DNA of 64,000 bases from JAIVGV01 sp032229975 (lineage in GTDB: Bacteria > Acidobacteriota > Blastocatellia > Pyrinomonadales > Pyrinomonadaceae), in the NCBI GenBank assembly GCA_032229975.1, contig JAVXVG010000018.1, forward strand, positions 13,038-77,037, written 5' to 3'. The notes under the pieces were generated by a model. That model was not told the origin of the DNA. It made no database searches and worked only from the letters and a program-made list of their open reading frames with translations. The first letter of the stretch is position 1. Every line of letters begins with the position of its first letter. A program made the position numbers and the translations under genes. Positions 7,694-18,160 of this stretch are shown piece by piece.

Positions 7694-8977
7694 ATGCCGA
7701 ACATTTCCCCCACACGCCGCCCACACGCCTTCGCACTCCTGCTATCGCTCATCTTCGCCTTCGCGTGCGTCCCGCGCGCACTCGCGCAGGAAGAGACGAG
7801 CACGCCCGCGCCCGCACAGACGGAGCGCGCCGAGAACGCCACGGGCGCGCGCATGAGCGCGACGGCGAGCGAAGGTGCGAGCGCCGACGCGTCTAACGCT
7901 ATGGCCTCGCTCCCCGAACTCGTCCGCCGCGTCAAGCCTGCGGTTGTGGCTATCCTCACCTATGATGCGAAGGGCAACACGCTCCTCTCGGGCAGCGGCT
8001 TCTTCATACGCCCCGGACAGGTCGTCACTAACCTTCACGTCATCGAAGGCGCGCGACGCGCCGAAGTGAAGACGCTCGACGGCAAGGGCCGAATTTATTC
8101 GGTTGACGGAGTGCTCGCGACCGACGAGGAAGGCGACCTTGCGATCCTCGGCGTGAACGTTCCAACCGAGCACGCACGCGCTGTTGAGTTGACTACGTCT
8201 GTGCCCGAAGAGGGCGAGCGCGTCTTCGTCATCGGCAATCCACTGAGACTCGAAGGCTCGATCTCGGACGGCATTGTCTCCGCCGTGCGCGAAGTGCCAA
8301 GCCTCGGTCGCATCATACAGATCACCGCGCCGGTCTCGCATGGCAACTCCGGCAGCCCGCTCTTCAACATGAAGGGTCAGGTCGTCGGCGTCGTCACGAT
8401 CAAGGTGACGAACGGCCAGAACATCAACCTCGCGATCTCTTCGGCGCGCTTCGATGCTCTCAAGACAACCGCGCCCGTCTCCTTCGACGATATCGCCGCG
8501 CGTGAGCGCGAGCCGCAGAACACGGAATCGTCCGCCGACTGGTGGTATCGCAACGGCTTGAACTCGCTCTGGCTTGGCAACTACGACACCGCGCTCGGAT
8601 CGTTTGAGAACGCCGCCAACAAGAATCCCGACCGCGTCGAGGCTTGGATACAGGTCGGCTACTGCAAGGTCAAACAGGGCCGGAACGCCGAAGCGATCAA
8701 GGCTTACAGGCAGGCCCTTCGGCTTCGTCCCAACTCCGTCGAGACCTACAACAAGCTCGGCGATGCCTACTACTATGCGGGCAGCTTCGACGAAGCTATC
8801 TCTGCTTACAAACAGGCCGCGCGACTCCGGCCCGATCTCGCCGAAGCCTTCTACAACCTCGGCATGACCTACATGGAGATCGGCGACCGCACCTCGGCCA
8901 TCGCGCAGAGTCGCCTGCTCCAATCGCTCGACGCGGAGCTTTACACGAAGCTGATGGGCGAGATTAAAGGCAAGTAG
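7694..8977 (+). CDS. Secreted trypsin-like serine protease with C-terminal TPRs
   Basis: 427 residues. A signal peptide (to about residue 31, cleavage near RALAQ) exports the protein. Residues 72-255 form a DegP/HtrA-like chymotrypsin fold with the triad His115 (TNLHVIEG), Asp148 (EEGDLAIL) and Ser219 (SHGNSGSPL). There is no PDZ domain. Instead residues 275-425 hold about three TPR units (for example YNKLGDAYYYAGSFDEAI), suggesting that substrate or partner binding is by TPR. This protease-TPR order is common in Acidobacteriota and cyanobacteria. Its own promoter and long leader lie upstream, and an unusual long hairpin follows. Confidence 0.9.
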   Translation: MPNISPTRRPHAFALLLSLIFAFACVPRALAQEETSTPAPAQTERAENATGARMSATASEGASADASNAMASLPELVRRVKPAVVAILTYDAKGNTLLSGSGFFIRPGQVVTNLHVIEGARRAEVKTLDGKGRIYSVDGVLATDEEGDLAILGVNVPTEHARAVELTTSVPEEGERVFVIGNPLRLEGSISDGIVSAVREVPSLGRIIQITAPVSHGNSGSPLFNMKGQVVGVVTIKVTNGQNINLAISSARFDALKTTAPVSFDDIAAREREPQNTESSADWWYRNGLNSLWLGNYDTALGSFENAANKNPDRVEAWIQVGYCKVKQGRNAEAIKAYRQALRLRPNSVETYNKLGDAYYYAGSFDEAISAYKQAARLRPDLAEAFYNLGMTYMEIGDRTSAIAQSRLLQSLDAELYTKLMGEIKGK

Positions 8978-8984
8978 AAAGACT

Positions 8985-9057
8985 GACACGCCAGACGCAC
9001 AGACGCGGCGAGAGAGATCAGCTTCTCATCTCGCCGCGTCTGTGCGTCTGGCGTGTC
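8985..9057. repeat. 29-bp perfect inverted repeat between convergent genes
   Basis: The left arm 8985-9013 (starting GACACGCCAGACGCACAGAC) and the right arm 9029-9057 are perfect complements around a 15-base loop. The arm contains the near-tandem words CAGACGCA and CAGACGCG. There is no T-tract on either side, and it is far longer than a normal terminator stem. It could still stop transcription or protect both 3' ends. Confidence 0.92.
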
Positions 9058-9092
9058 TTCGGCGTCGCGCTAATCCGCCGCTCATCTCCGAG

Positions 9093-10556
9093 CTATTCCG
9101 ACTTGCCTTCGACCAAGGTTGAAACTGTGAATAAATTTTTGTCCACGCCTTTAGGATCGCCGAGGACGACGAAGCGGAGATTTTTTATGTACTTGCGCGC
9201 GACGCGCTGCACGTCCGCCGGTGTGACGGCGCGGAGGCGTTCGAGGAAGTGGATCGAGTTGCGCCAGCCGCCGCCGATCAGTTCATACTTCGCCAGCTCG
9301 CCCGCTTGCGCCCCGTTCGTCTCTTGCCCGATGTAATACTTCGTCAGGTAGCCGGAGACTTCCGAAGTTAGCTCCGATGGATCGGCAGGCTCGTGCTGCA
9401 AGCGATTGATCTCGTAGAGCATGACACTGACCGCCTCGTTCGTGTGCTCGCCGACGGAGGTGACGTAGATGCCGCCGAGGTTCGCGCCCTGATCGCGCAG
9501 GAACGCGCTCGGCGCATAAGAGAGATTGCGGCGCACGCGCACCTCGGAAAAGATACGGTCGTTTAGAAGCGACGAGGCGATGCGCATCGGATAGATGTCC
9601 GGGTCTGTCAAAGGCGGCGCGGCGAAGACGCCTTGAATGTAGTTGGTCTGCAGATCGCGTTGCGTGAAATCGACCGTCGGCATCGCGTAGGAGAACTGCG
9701 GCGGCGCGTCCGGCTTGTAGTCGCCGCGCGGCAACTTGCCGAAGGTTGCGGCGACGCGCTCGCGCACCGTGGCCGGATCGAGATCGCCGACGACGACGAT
9801 GAGCAAACGCGAGGTCTGCATCAACTGTTGATGAAAGCGACGCACGTCTTCGACCGTGATGCGGCTAAGCGTCTCGGAAGTCCCGTCGGGGTCGTTGATG
9901 TATGGATGATTCGCATAAGCGATGCGCGACTGCAAGACTTCTAGGAACGAGTCGGGCGCGTCGTTGATGTTGCCGCGTGCGACGATCATGCGCGACTTCT
10001 CGCGCTGGAAGTCTTCCGCAGTGAAGCCGGGATGCAAGGCGACATCGGTGAAAATCTCCCAAGAGCGGTCGAAGTTTTGTCGCGTCGATCCGAGCGCGAG
10101 CGCGGAGTAGTCGTAGTTGACGCCGTAGGTCAGGCTCGTGCCCATGCGCGCGATCTCTTTGCGCAGCGACTCGCGCGGGAAGCTCTGGCTACCCTCGGTC
10201 GCCACATCCCACATCAACGCTTCGATCCCTGCGTTCTGCGCCGTGATGTTGCGCGCCCCGCCGCGCACATACAGGCCCGCCGCGACCGTCTGACTCCCGG
10301 CGCGACGCTTGACGATGACCTTCAAGCCGTTCACGTCGAACTCTGTCACGAGCGACTCGGCGGTCGCCGCGACCTGCTCGATCTTCCTCGCATCGGTCGT
10401 GAGCGTCGCGGCATCCTTCGGCGCAGCAGGCGTCGGCAGTTGCTGCGCCGACGCGCCGGAGATGCCGATGAAGATGAGCAGCGCGGTCGTTAGTAGCCGC
10501 GCGGCAAACGCTTCGAGCGAGCGCGGCACTTTGTAGCTTCCTGTTTCCTTCAACAT
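9093..10556 (-). CDS. M16 family peptidase-like protein, zinc motif absent
   Basis: 487 residues with a signal peptide (to about residue 38, GISGASAQ). The fold markers of M16 (insulinase/pitrilysin) are present: RRAGSQTVAAGLYVRGGARN, IARMGTSL and the later FTAEDFQREKSRM. However the position of the HxxEH zinc site reads NAGIEALMWDVATEG, so the metal ligands are lost. In bacterial two-subunit M16 enzymes one chain is catalytic and the other supplies substrate-binding residues, and the partner here is the gene just upstream. The start at 10556 has AAGAAG upstream. It is the second gene of a two-gene operon, 45 bases after the first. Confidence 0.9.
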   Translation of the reverse strand: MLKETGSYKVPRSLEAFAARLLTTALLIFIGISGASAQQLPTPAAPKDAATLTTDARKIEQVAATAESLVTEFDVNGLKVIVKRRAGSQTVAAGLYVRGGARNITAQNAGIEALMWDVATEGSQSFPRESLRKEIARMGTSLTYGVNYDYSALALGSTRQNFDRSWEIFTDVALHPGFTAEDFQREKSRMIVARGNINDAPDSFLEVLQSRIAYANHPYINDPDGTSETLSRITVEDVRRFHQQLMQTSRLLIVVVGDLDPATVRERVAATFGKLPRGDYKPDAPPQFSYAMPTVDFTQRDLQTNYIQGVFAAPPLTDPDIYPMRIASSLLNDRIFSEVRVRRNLSYAPSAFLRDQGANLGGIYVTSVGEHTNEAVSVMLYEINRLQHEPADPSELTSEVSGYLTKYYIGQETNGAQAGELAKYELIGGGWRNSIHFLERLRAVTPADVQRVARKYIKNLRFVVLGDPKGVDKNLFTVSTLVEGKSE

Positions 10557-10601
10557 GATCTTCTTGTTGGCTATGAGCCCCTGCGTCCACTCGTTGATCT
10601 G

Positions 10602-12062
<1,461 letters not shown>

Positions 12063-12244
12063 GTATCTCTCTTTTCGGACGCGCGAGACCTTCCGCGAGT
12101 GGGAGACGACTGCGGCGGGGATGGCCGGAGACGACCGACTGGCTTTGGATTCGCGTACCTTAGAGTCGATCATAACACGCTGCGTTGCTCGCCTTACAAT
12201 ACGGGCCGCGTACGCATTTGGTTGTAAATGGCTTTGAGCAAAGC

Positions 12245-12283
12245 GAAGGGCGGCGGTTCGTCATCAAGACACCGTCGCCCTTC
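12245..12283 (-). terminator. Hairpin terminator-like structure
   Basis: GAAGGGCGGCGG (12245-12256) pairs with CCGTCGCCCTTC (12272-12283) with one mismatch. It lies downstream of the secreted protein 12336-12866 on the - strand. Only a short T-stretch follows. The rest of 12063-12335 shows no gene. Confidence 0.6.
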
Positions 12284-12335
12284 CATCTCACGAGCTTCAT
12301 TGTGAAGATCGCGCGCGCCCGGCCCGCCTTGCGTG

Positions 12336-12866
12336 CTACTTGCCGGCGCGTCGCCCTGTCCGCTTCTCGTCGTCTTCGATCTTCCGCTTCAGATACTTCG
12401 CCAGCTTCTCGGCTGAAGAGCGCATCCCGCGCGCTGCCGACTCGCGGTGCGACGAGTCGGCCCATGCGACGACGCCTGTTCTCAAGTTCGTCACGGTGAT
12501 CGACGCGGAAGTGGTGGAGTGAAAGTCGCCGAGCAGAATCTTTTTCGCCGTCCCCGCGCCCTTCTTGTCCGCCGTGCCGCCGATCTCGAAATCAGCCAGC
12601 GCGCGATCATTAACGATGATGAGCGGCACGTCCTTCTTCTGGAAAGCGGCGGCGATGTACGACTCGAAACCTTCGACGGGCTTCTCCTTGTTCTCACTCT
12701 TAAAAGGCGCGATGTACACCTTCGAGTTGCGAGGGATGAGCTGCGCCGCGAACGGATCACTTGCGACGGGCGGAGTGTCGGTGCGGCTTTGCCCCTGCGC
12801 CAGCGCGGGGAGCGCGCAGAAGAGCATCGCTGCTGCGATGAGAGGAAGTCGTCTGAAGTTGAGCAT
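12336..12866 (-). CDS. Secreted hypothetical protein
   Basis: 176 residues with a signal peptide (MLNFRRLPLIAAAMLFCALP to ALAQ). The mature part has the layout SKVYIAPFKSE, then FESYIAAAFQKKDVPLIIVNDRALADFEIGG, then SITVTNLRTGVVAWADSS and a basic C-terminus. This strand-helix pattern (an 'IAPF' strand, a variable-length helix, a 'drAdfei' strand and a 'tg.vvWa' strand) is like CsgG/LpoB-type periplasmic domains. The resemblance is by pattern only and no function follows. It is encoded between the Ser/Thr kinase and the M16 pair on the same strand. Confidence 0.75.
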   Translation of the reverse strand: MLNFRRLPLIAAAMLFCALPALAQGQSRTDTPPVASDPFAAQLIPRNSKVYIAPFKSENKEKPVEGFESYIAAAFQKKDVPLIIVNDRALADFEIGGTADKKGAGTAKKILLGDFHSTTSASITVTNLRTGVVAWADSSHRESAARGMRSSAEKLAKYLKRKIEDDEKRTGRRAGK

Positions 12867-12929
12867 TGTTTAGTTTCCTTTCGAGGCCGATTATATCGTC
12901 GTGCTCAGGTGAACTTGAGTCTGAGTTCT

Positions 12930-14561
12930 TTACGGCTTGATGCCCGGCAGGTCTGCGAGCGCGCGCTCGCGCAACGTCTTGCGGAAGGGCCTAGCGCGCT
13001 CGCCGCCCGCGTTCGTTGACCACTTCAAACGCACCGCGCCCGATTCGCGACTGTCCGCGCCGACGCGCATCGCGTAACTCTCGTTCGCGCGCGGGGAGAA
13101 GAGCACGAGGCGGCGACTGAAGGAGTCGTTGTGTGCGTCGAAGCCCGTGCAGACGATCTCGTCGTAGCCGTCCGCATCGGCATCCACAGTCTCGGTGGCC
13201 CACTTTGCGCCGTTGAAATCCTCCTTGTCGAGCGCGACGATGCGCGCGACGCGAAAGCCGCCGAGGAGGCCCTTCGGTTCGAGCAAGACGAGCCGCGTCG
13301 CGCCCTCGCGTCGATTCTCTTCGACCGCCGCGATGAGCGTACCCGCAGGCGAGCGCAGCGCACGCGCCTCCGTCACAGTGCCGCGCGAGATGAGCGACGC
13401 AGCGATCTGGCGCGCGGCGGAATCGCTTAAGCCCGACGTGGTTGTTGCATCATGCGCGACCTGCCGTTGCGCGACGGGCAATGCTGCGGCGTCGCTTGCG
13501 TTGAGATGAGTCGTCGTCGGTGCAAGTGCGACCGTCGCGGTCGAAGCGTTCGCGCGCCAAGACGCGCTCGACTGTGACCAGACGAACATCGCGCCGCCGA
13601 GCACGGCGAGAACAGCGAGCGCGGTGATGGCACGCGCGGCGAGCGAGGCGCGCGCTTCCAACGCGGCAACTGTCGAGGCGAAAGGAGCGACGACATGCGT
13701 CGTCGCTTCCGAGATCGATTCGGGGATCATGATCGCGCGCTCTAAACTCAGTCGCGCCTCGCGCGCGGACTTCGGTCTATCAGTCGGACTCTTCGCGAGC
13801 AAAGAATGGACGACGAGCGCGAGGCGACGCGGCACGTCGGCCCGTCGCGCGACGAGCGGCGGCGGCGGCGTGGTGGCCTGTTTGACGAGCACGGCTGATT
13901 GAAGTTGATCCGTGAAGGGCGGAGACCCTGAGAGCATTTCGTAGAGCAATACGCCGACGCTGTAGAGATCGCTTGAGGGCCCCACGGGTTGGCCCGTGCA
14001 CTGTTCGGGCGACATGTAGCGCGGCGTGCCGATGATGAGGCCCGATTCAGTTGTCGCATGCGTCTTCGTCGCATCGTCGCCCGCCAGAACTTTCGCGATG
14101 CCGAAGTCGAGCACGCAGACGCCGCGCTCGTTGAGCATGATGTTCGACGGCTTGAGATCACGATGGACGACGCCGAGTCGATGCGCTTCGGCGAGCACGT
14201 CGCAGATTTCAGAGGCGACGCTGACGGCCCGCTCCGGCTCGAAGCGAACTTCGCGCGCGAGCACTTCGGCGAGCGTCGTGCCCTCGACGTACTCCATCAC
14301 GATGAAGGGCCTGCCGTCGGGGAGTTTGCCTGCGTCGAAGATCATCGCGGCGCGCGGGTGACGCAGACGCGCCATCGTGCGCGCCTCGCGCATGAAACGC
14401 TCGGCGACTCCGTGTTCTAACGCGAACTCTTTCTTGAGTACCTTGACGGCGACCGTGCGTTCGAGACCGAGGTGAGTGGCGCGGTAAACCGTGCCCATCC
14501 CGCCTCTGCCGATCTCACGCTCGACGCGGAAACGATTGGCGATCACTTGGGGGACATCCAT
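12930..14561 (-). CDS. Membrane Ser/Thr protein kinase with FG-GAP-like C-terminus
   Basis: 543 residues from the ATG at 14561, preferred because GAAGGG lies 7 bases upstream; the frame also opens at 14618 but without a ribosome-binding site. The kinase domain covers residues 10-275: glycine loop GRGGMGTVY (19-27), Lys40 in TVAVKVLKKEF, catalytic HRDLKPSN, DFGIAK, and TPRYMSPEQ of the activation segment. One transmembrane helix (ITALAVLAVLGGAMFVW) follows at about residues 315-335. The outer C-terminal part ends with DADADGYDEIVCTGFD, which looks like an FG-GAP/VCBS calcium-binding turn. It is probably a PknB-like receptor kinase; ligand unknown. Confidence 0.92.
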   Translation of the reverse strand: MDVPQVIANRFRVEREIGRGGMGTVYRATHLGLERTVAVKVLKKEFALEHGVAERFMREARTMARLRHPRAAMIFDAGKLPDGRPFIVMEYVEGTTLAEVLAREVRFEPERAVSVASEICDVLAEAHRLGVVHRDLKPSNIMLNERGVCVLDFGIAKVLAGDDATKTHATTESGLIIGTPRYMSPEQCTGQPVGPSSDLYSVGVLLYEMLSGSPPFTDQLQSAVLVKQATTPPPPLVARRADVPRRLALVVHSLLAKSPTDRPKSAREARLSLERAIMIPESISEATTHVVAPFASTVAALEARASLAARAITALAVLAVLGGAMFVWSQSSASWRANASTATVALAPTTTHLNASDAAALPVAQRQVAHDATTTSGLSDSAARQIAASLISRGTVTEARALRSPAGTLIAAVEENRREGATRLVLLEPKGLLGGFRVARIVALDKEDFNGAKWATETVDADADGYDEIVCTGFDAHNDSFSRRLVLFSPRANESYAMRVGADSRESGAVRLKWSTNAGGERARPFRKTLRERALADLPGIKP

Positions 14562-14808
14562 CGTCTGGCCCTTCTTTCGGGGTGCGAAAGGGACGATTCT
14601 GCTTACCGACTTCGACATCTACGCGAGGAGGGGACGATGTTCTAGTCGGAAGCGGCGAGAGGAGAAAGTTTTTATCTTGCGACGGGGAGAAAACCGTTTG
14701 GAAACGGAAGCCTGACCGACGCGAAGTTTAGCATTGAAGCGCGCGAAAACGTAAGAGGAAAAGTTGATTGCCCGTCGCATCGTCACAGCAGAACGATTCG
14801 AGTCGTTA

Positions 14809-15297
14809 TCAGATGGCCCTGACGATGAGGGGCAGAACCTCCGCGATCCAGTGCGCGAGCGTGACGGCGAAGAGCAGACCGGCATACGCGCGCGAGGCGC
14901 GACGGACACGCGCGTGGAGTCTGCCGACGGAGAGCGCAGCGTGCGCGTGTTGATAGAACGCGACGAAGATAAGCGCGACAGCGAAGAGGATGAGGCCCGC
15001 GACGAGGAGGGGCGCGGCGGGATTGAGTCGCAGCGCATCACCCAAGTGGCCGTCGAGCGTGAGCAGCACGCCGCGCGTCATGCCGCAGAGGGGACAGGGC
15101 ACGCCGAACGCGCGTTGGAAGAGGCAGGCCCAAACGACCTCTCGACCGAGAATGGAGACGCGCTCAGGCGTCGCCGAAGCGAGCACGCGCAAGAGGGCCA
15201 GCAACGCAAGGATCGACGCGCCGACGAGTCCGGGCATCGAGCCCGTCCAGAGAGATTGGCGCGAGAGTCTCGACAGAGATTGATGGGAGGGCCTCAT
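14809..15297 (-). CDS. DUF2752 membrane protein
   Basis: 162 residues. The motif PCPLCGMTRGVLLTLDGHL followed by AALRLNPAAPL-like sequence (here GDALRLNPAAPLL) is the DUF2752 signature, a small integral membrane family of unknown role with a conserved CxxCGxTR. Three to four hydrophobic helices are visible (about 25-40, 68-80, 95-115 and 140-160). Its start overlaps the stop of the DUF2085 gene by four bases (ATGA), so the two are translationally coupled. The shared cysteine pairs (PCPLCGMTR here, CWRCTG in the partner) suggest a joint metal- or redox-related task, which is inference. Confidence 0.88.
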   Translation of the reverse strand: MRPSHQSLSRLSRQSLWTGSMPGLVGASILALLALLRVLASATPERVSILGREVVWACLFQRAFGVPCPLCGMTRGVLLTLDGHLGDALRLNPAAPLLVAGLILFAVALIFVAFYQHAHAALSVGRLHARVRRASRAYAGLLFAVTLAHWIAEVLPLIVRAI

Positions 15298-15770
15298 ATC
15301 GTTGTCGCGTTTGCGTTCGCGATGTGCGCGGTGTTGGCGCGTGCTGCGTCAATGCTGTCACGTGATGCGTTAACGTCGTTGCGCGATCTGGTGTTCAAGT
15401 CGGGTTGCTTGTTGCGCGAGGCGAGACGTGTGAAGAAGTGTAGGGCGAGGGCGGCGGCGAAGAAACCGAAGAGCGTGCCGGTCGCGAGGCGGCGCGTGTT
15501 GTCGCCGTCGCCGTGTGTGAGGACGGCTTGCAAAACGTCGAGCGGCATGAGGAGCGAGAGCGCGACGCAGAGCCAGAGCGCGGGGAGTCGTCTCTTCGCG
15601 AAGAGCCAAGTGAGGAACGCGAGCGTGCCGAGGGCGATGCCGGTGCAACGCCAGCAGAGCGGGAGTTGCACGCCGAAGAGGTGCGGCGAGCGTGCGGGCA
15701 TCTGGTGACAGACGAGGTGGCCCGCCCACATCACGGCGCGATAGAAATTTGCCGCGACCGACTCAAACAT
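15294..15770 (-). CDS. DUF2085 membrane protein
   Basis: 158 residues. HLVCHQMPARSPHLFG and LPLCWRCTGI are the DUF2085 hallmarks (a conserved CHQ and CxRCxG in a small membrane protein). Helices lie at about 48-62, 68-82 and 100-115. The C-terminal 40 residues are polar and Asn/Ala-rich, without similarity I recognise. It is the first gene of a two-gene operon with DUF2752. The pairing is seen in other bacteria, but the function is unknown. Confidence 0.88.
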   Translation of the reverse strand: MFESVAANFYRAVMWAGHLVCHQMPARSPHLFGVQLPLCWRCTGIALGTLAFLTWLFAKRRLPALWLCVALSLLMPLDVLQAVLTHGDGDNTRRLATGTLFGFFAAALALHFFTRLASRNKQPDLNTRSRNDVNASRDSIDAARANTAHIANANATTI

Positions 15771-15951
15771 TCGCGCCCCTCACACGACGCCTTCGACATT
15801 CGCGCGCACGGCTGACGACTTAGACGTTCGCGCACGCATCCGGTGAAACATCCGACGCGCGCCGGATCGGTAACGCGTGCCTTCATCGGGTCATTAAGAT
15901 GGCCCTCTCTCTGTCGTCTGCTCGACGCTGTTAGTTAAATCGCGTCGCGCA

Positions 15952-16548
15952 TTACTTGAAGAGGAGCGGATGGAACTGTCCGCCCGACGACTTCGCCGCT
16001 TCGTCCCAACTGTGAATGCCGGCGGCGACGTTTGCGATGAACAGGAGCGGGAAGAGACAGGCCCCGAGACCCAGCGTGAGGAAGGTGAGAACGATCATCA
16101 AGAAGATGAGCGCGACCCAAGCCCCGAAGACCATCAAGCCGAGCTTCTGCTTGTCGGGCACGAAGAGCAGCCCGATGCCCGGTAAAAAGAAACTGACTAT
16201 CGCCGGAATCGCCGGGTGCATCGGTTGCGCGCCGCCCGCGCCCTGCGGCTGATAGCTCTGCGGACTCTGCGTCGGCGTGTAGGCCGGATAGCTCGACGGC
16301 GGAGGCGGCGTCTGCGGTGTATAACCACTTGCGCTGCTGCCCGGAGTGTAATCGCCCGTCGTGCTGCCGGGCGTGTAGCCGCTCGCAGGGCCACCGCTCT
16401 GATCGGTCGGCGCGGCGGGCGGCGTGCCCAGCTCGCTCGATGCGCGCCAAGACTCGGGGGCCGGTGCGTCGCCGAGTGTAGCACCGCAACTCACGCAGAA
16501 TTTCGTCCCTTCGACGTTGCTCGTTCCACAATTCGCACAGACTGCCAT
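15952..16548 (-). CDS. Zinc-ribbon membrane protein with proline-rich linker
   Basis: 198 residues. An N-terminal zinc ribbon (CANCGTSN ... KFCVSCGATL) is followed by a Pro/Ser/Gly/Thr/Tyr-rich linker of about 80 residues with a repeated SGYTPG/GDYTPG motif. The C-terminal half has two or three hydrophobic helices (HPAIPAIVSFFLPGIGLLFV, LMVFGAWVALIFLMIVLTFL). This order is common for small TM2-like membrane proteins in Acidobacteriota. An overlapping open frame on the same strand (15935-16531) is a shadow: its product is Arg-rich and has no domain. Confidence 0.85.
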   Translation of the reverse strand: MAVCANCGTSNVEGTKFCVSCGATLGDAPAPESWRASSELGTPPAAPTDQSGGPASGYTPGSTTGDYTPGSSASGYTPQTPPPPSSYPAYTPTQSPQSYQPQGAGGAQPMHPAIPAIVSFFLPGIGLLFVPDKQKLGLMVFGAWVALIFLMIVLTFLTLGLGACLFPLLFIANVAAGIHSWDEAAKSSGGQFHPLLFK

Positions 16549-16652
16549 TCGTTTCTCCTTAACCGTGTACGTTGAAAGTTCAGAATTGAAGACGTGACGT
16601 GATCATCGTTGCGTGCGCCGCGCACGAACGACGACAACTCATCATAATCGTC

Positions 16653-17519
16653 TCAGCCGAGACGGGGAACCCAAAAGGTCTGCCCGCGCTCGTCCACGCG
16701 CCGCAAGCCGAGCGCGGGTAAGTCTGTCTCACGAACGCCGAGAAAAGTAAAGTGCGGCAGGTCGTCGCGCACGGTCTGAAACCAACCGTGGCGCGCGAGC
16801 AGTTCGCGCACGCGCGCCTCTGTAAACTCTTTGGCGTCGAAGGCCAGCATCGCGAGATGCTGCGACGCGCCGGGCGCGGCCACCGAGTAGAGGATCGACT
16901 TGGAGAAATCTTTGCTGAAAAAGATTCCTTGCTCTTCGAGTCTCAAGACTTCGACGACCTGTGCGCTCGGATCGAGACTGCGGATTCGTTCAACCTCTTC
17001 GGCGTCCAACAAAGACTGGCCCGACCAGTGTTCGAGCGCGGGCCGGACGCGCGAGTCCCAGAGTCGCAAGGTGTCGGCATAGGTGCGCCGCGCGGCCTCC
17101 GCGCCATCGCGCGGCGTGATCTCCAATCCATGCGCGTGCGCCTCTTCGCACGCCGCGAGCATCGCTTCGAGCGCGGCCGGTTGCAGCTCGATCTCTGCAC
17201 CACCCAACGTGGCGGCGCGCGGTTTAGCCTCGCGCTGGAAACGCTCGACCGCTGCCTCGTCCTTGAAGACGCAGCGTGGCGGCACGCGCACGCAATCGGC
17301 GGCGACAAAGATCGAGCCATACTCGGCGAGCAGGCGTCGCGCCGCCGCATCATGGAGATCGCACAACTCTTCCGTGCTCATGTTGCGTCGCGCGAGGGCG
17401 CGTGTGAGCGCGGCGTAAAAGGGCGAAGCGCGCAGTCGCTCCGCCTCTTCGCGCTGCACGTTCTGCTCGTCGCTTTGTCGTGCGTTCTGTCGGATGTTCG
17501 TCTTGATCGTCTTTCGCAT
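16653..17519 (-). CDS. Conserved hypothetical protein
   Basis: 288 residues from the ATG at 17519 (MRKTIKTNIRQN); the frame runs open to 17762 but that part has no plausible start context. The N-terminus is polar and helical (NVQREEAERL ... LCDLHDAAARRLL). A central block reads GLEITPRDGAEAARRTYADT followed by LRLWDSRVRPALEHW, and the C-terminal part is alpha/beta (LARHGWFQTVRDDLPHFTFLG) ending in QTFWVPRL. The 'TPRDGxxAARRTYxDTxxLWxSR' stretch and the 'DLPHFTFLG' stretch recall the substrate-binding region of M15-type D,D-peptidases, but I do not see a full HxxxxxxD...H zinc set. I leave the function open. Confidence 0.7.
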   Translation of the reverse strand: MRKTIKTNIRQNARQSDEQNVQREEAERLRASPFYAALTRALARRNMSTEELCDLHDAAARRLLAEYGSIFVAADCVRVPPRCVFKDEAAVERFQREAKPRAATLGGAEIELQPAALEAMLAACEEAHAHGLEITPRDGAEAARRTYADTLRLWDSRVRPALEHWSGQSLLDAEEVERIRSLDPSAQVVEVLRLEEQGIFFSKDFSKSILYSVAAPGASQHLAMLAFDAKEFTEARVRELLARHGWFQTVRDDLPHFTFLGVRETDLPALGLRRVDERGQTFWVPRLG

Positions 17520-17721
17520 TCGCCCTCGTCGTGGGCGCGCTGGTGGTGTGGAGTCTGTCACGGCGTCGCGGTTTTTCCGCACGGCTCGAAGACTCGTGTA
17601 TGCTACCGCAGAGACCGCGCCGGACGAAAGATAGTCCCCCATCGTAACGCGAAAAAAGTCGGCGCGAGGGATCAACGAAAGACGACGTGACGGATTATTA
17701 AAACATTTCCAGTGACAGCCA

Positions 17722-18159
17722 GTGACAGATCGACTCGAACAATTCCGCGCCACGCTCGCCACTTACCGCAGCCACGGGTGGCAACTCGCACGCGCCCTGA
17801 TGGCCCCGCAGACGCTCGCCGAACTTCACGACGCGCCGCAAACTAAATCGACCGAACACGCCGCGCAGCACGTCGCGTCCGACGACAACGACGCGCAGCC
17901 GACCGACGCATCGAGTCAAAGCGCGCAGTCGATCTTTGAAGGCGCGCCCGTGAAGGAATCGGACTTTGATGCGATGTGGTTTCGCCGCCCGTCAGCCGGA
18001 GGTCGCGAGGCTTGGGAGCTGCGCCTCCCCGCCGAACCCTACGCGCTCTTCGAGCTGTTCGAGGCGGACGAGCCGGAAGAGGATCGCGAAGACGTGCGTC
18101 GAGAGTTGGAGCAGAAGGTGAGAGAGAGATTGAGCGGGGAAAGCAGAAACGACGAGTAA
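17722..18159 (+). CDS. Small acidic hypothetical protein
   Basis: 145 residues from GTG at 17722; a direct repeat (AGTGACAGCC / AGTGACAGAT) provides a second GTG ten bases upstream but out of frame. The protein has an N-terminal helix (LEQFRATLATYRSHGWQLARALM), a polar Gln/Ser/Asp-rich middle, and a C-terminal module FDAMWFRRPSAGG, EAWELRLPAEPYALFELF and an acidic helix. No family recognised. Codon usage matches the neighbours, so it is probably real. It is transcribed divergently from the 16653-17519 gene and ends just before a 33-bp perfect inverted repeat. Confidence 0.65.
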   Translation: MTDRLEQFRATLATYRSHGWQLARALMAPQTLAELHDAPQTKSTEHAAQHVASDDNDAQPTDASSQSAQSIFEGAPVKESDFDAMWFRRPSAGGREAWELRLPAEPYALFELFEADEPEEDREDVRRELEQKVRERLSGESRNDE

Positions 18160-18160
18160 T

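Noticed and set aside
7742..8989. 415-codon - strand frame opposite the protease gene
   Set aside because: Antisense to a gene with an intact catalytic triad and TPRs; its composition is Arg/Val/Glu-biased and it ends inside the hairpin.
14764..15708. 314-codon + strand frame over the DUF2752/DUF2085 genes
   Set aside because: Highly charged low-complexity product; the - strand frames carry conserved cysteine motifs and a coupled ATGA overlap.
15935..16531. 198-codon frame on the same strand as the zinc-ribbon gene, shifted
   Set aside because: Arg-rich product without motifs; the other frame has both zinc knuckles and membrane helices.
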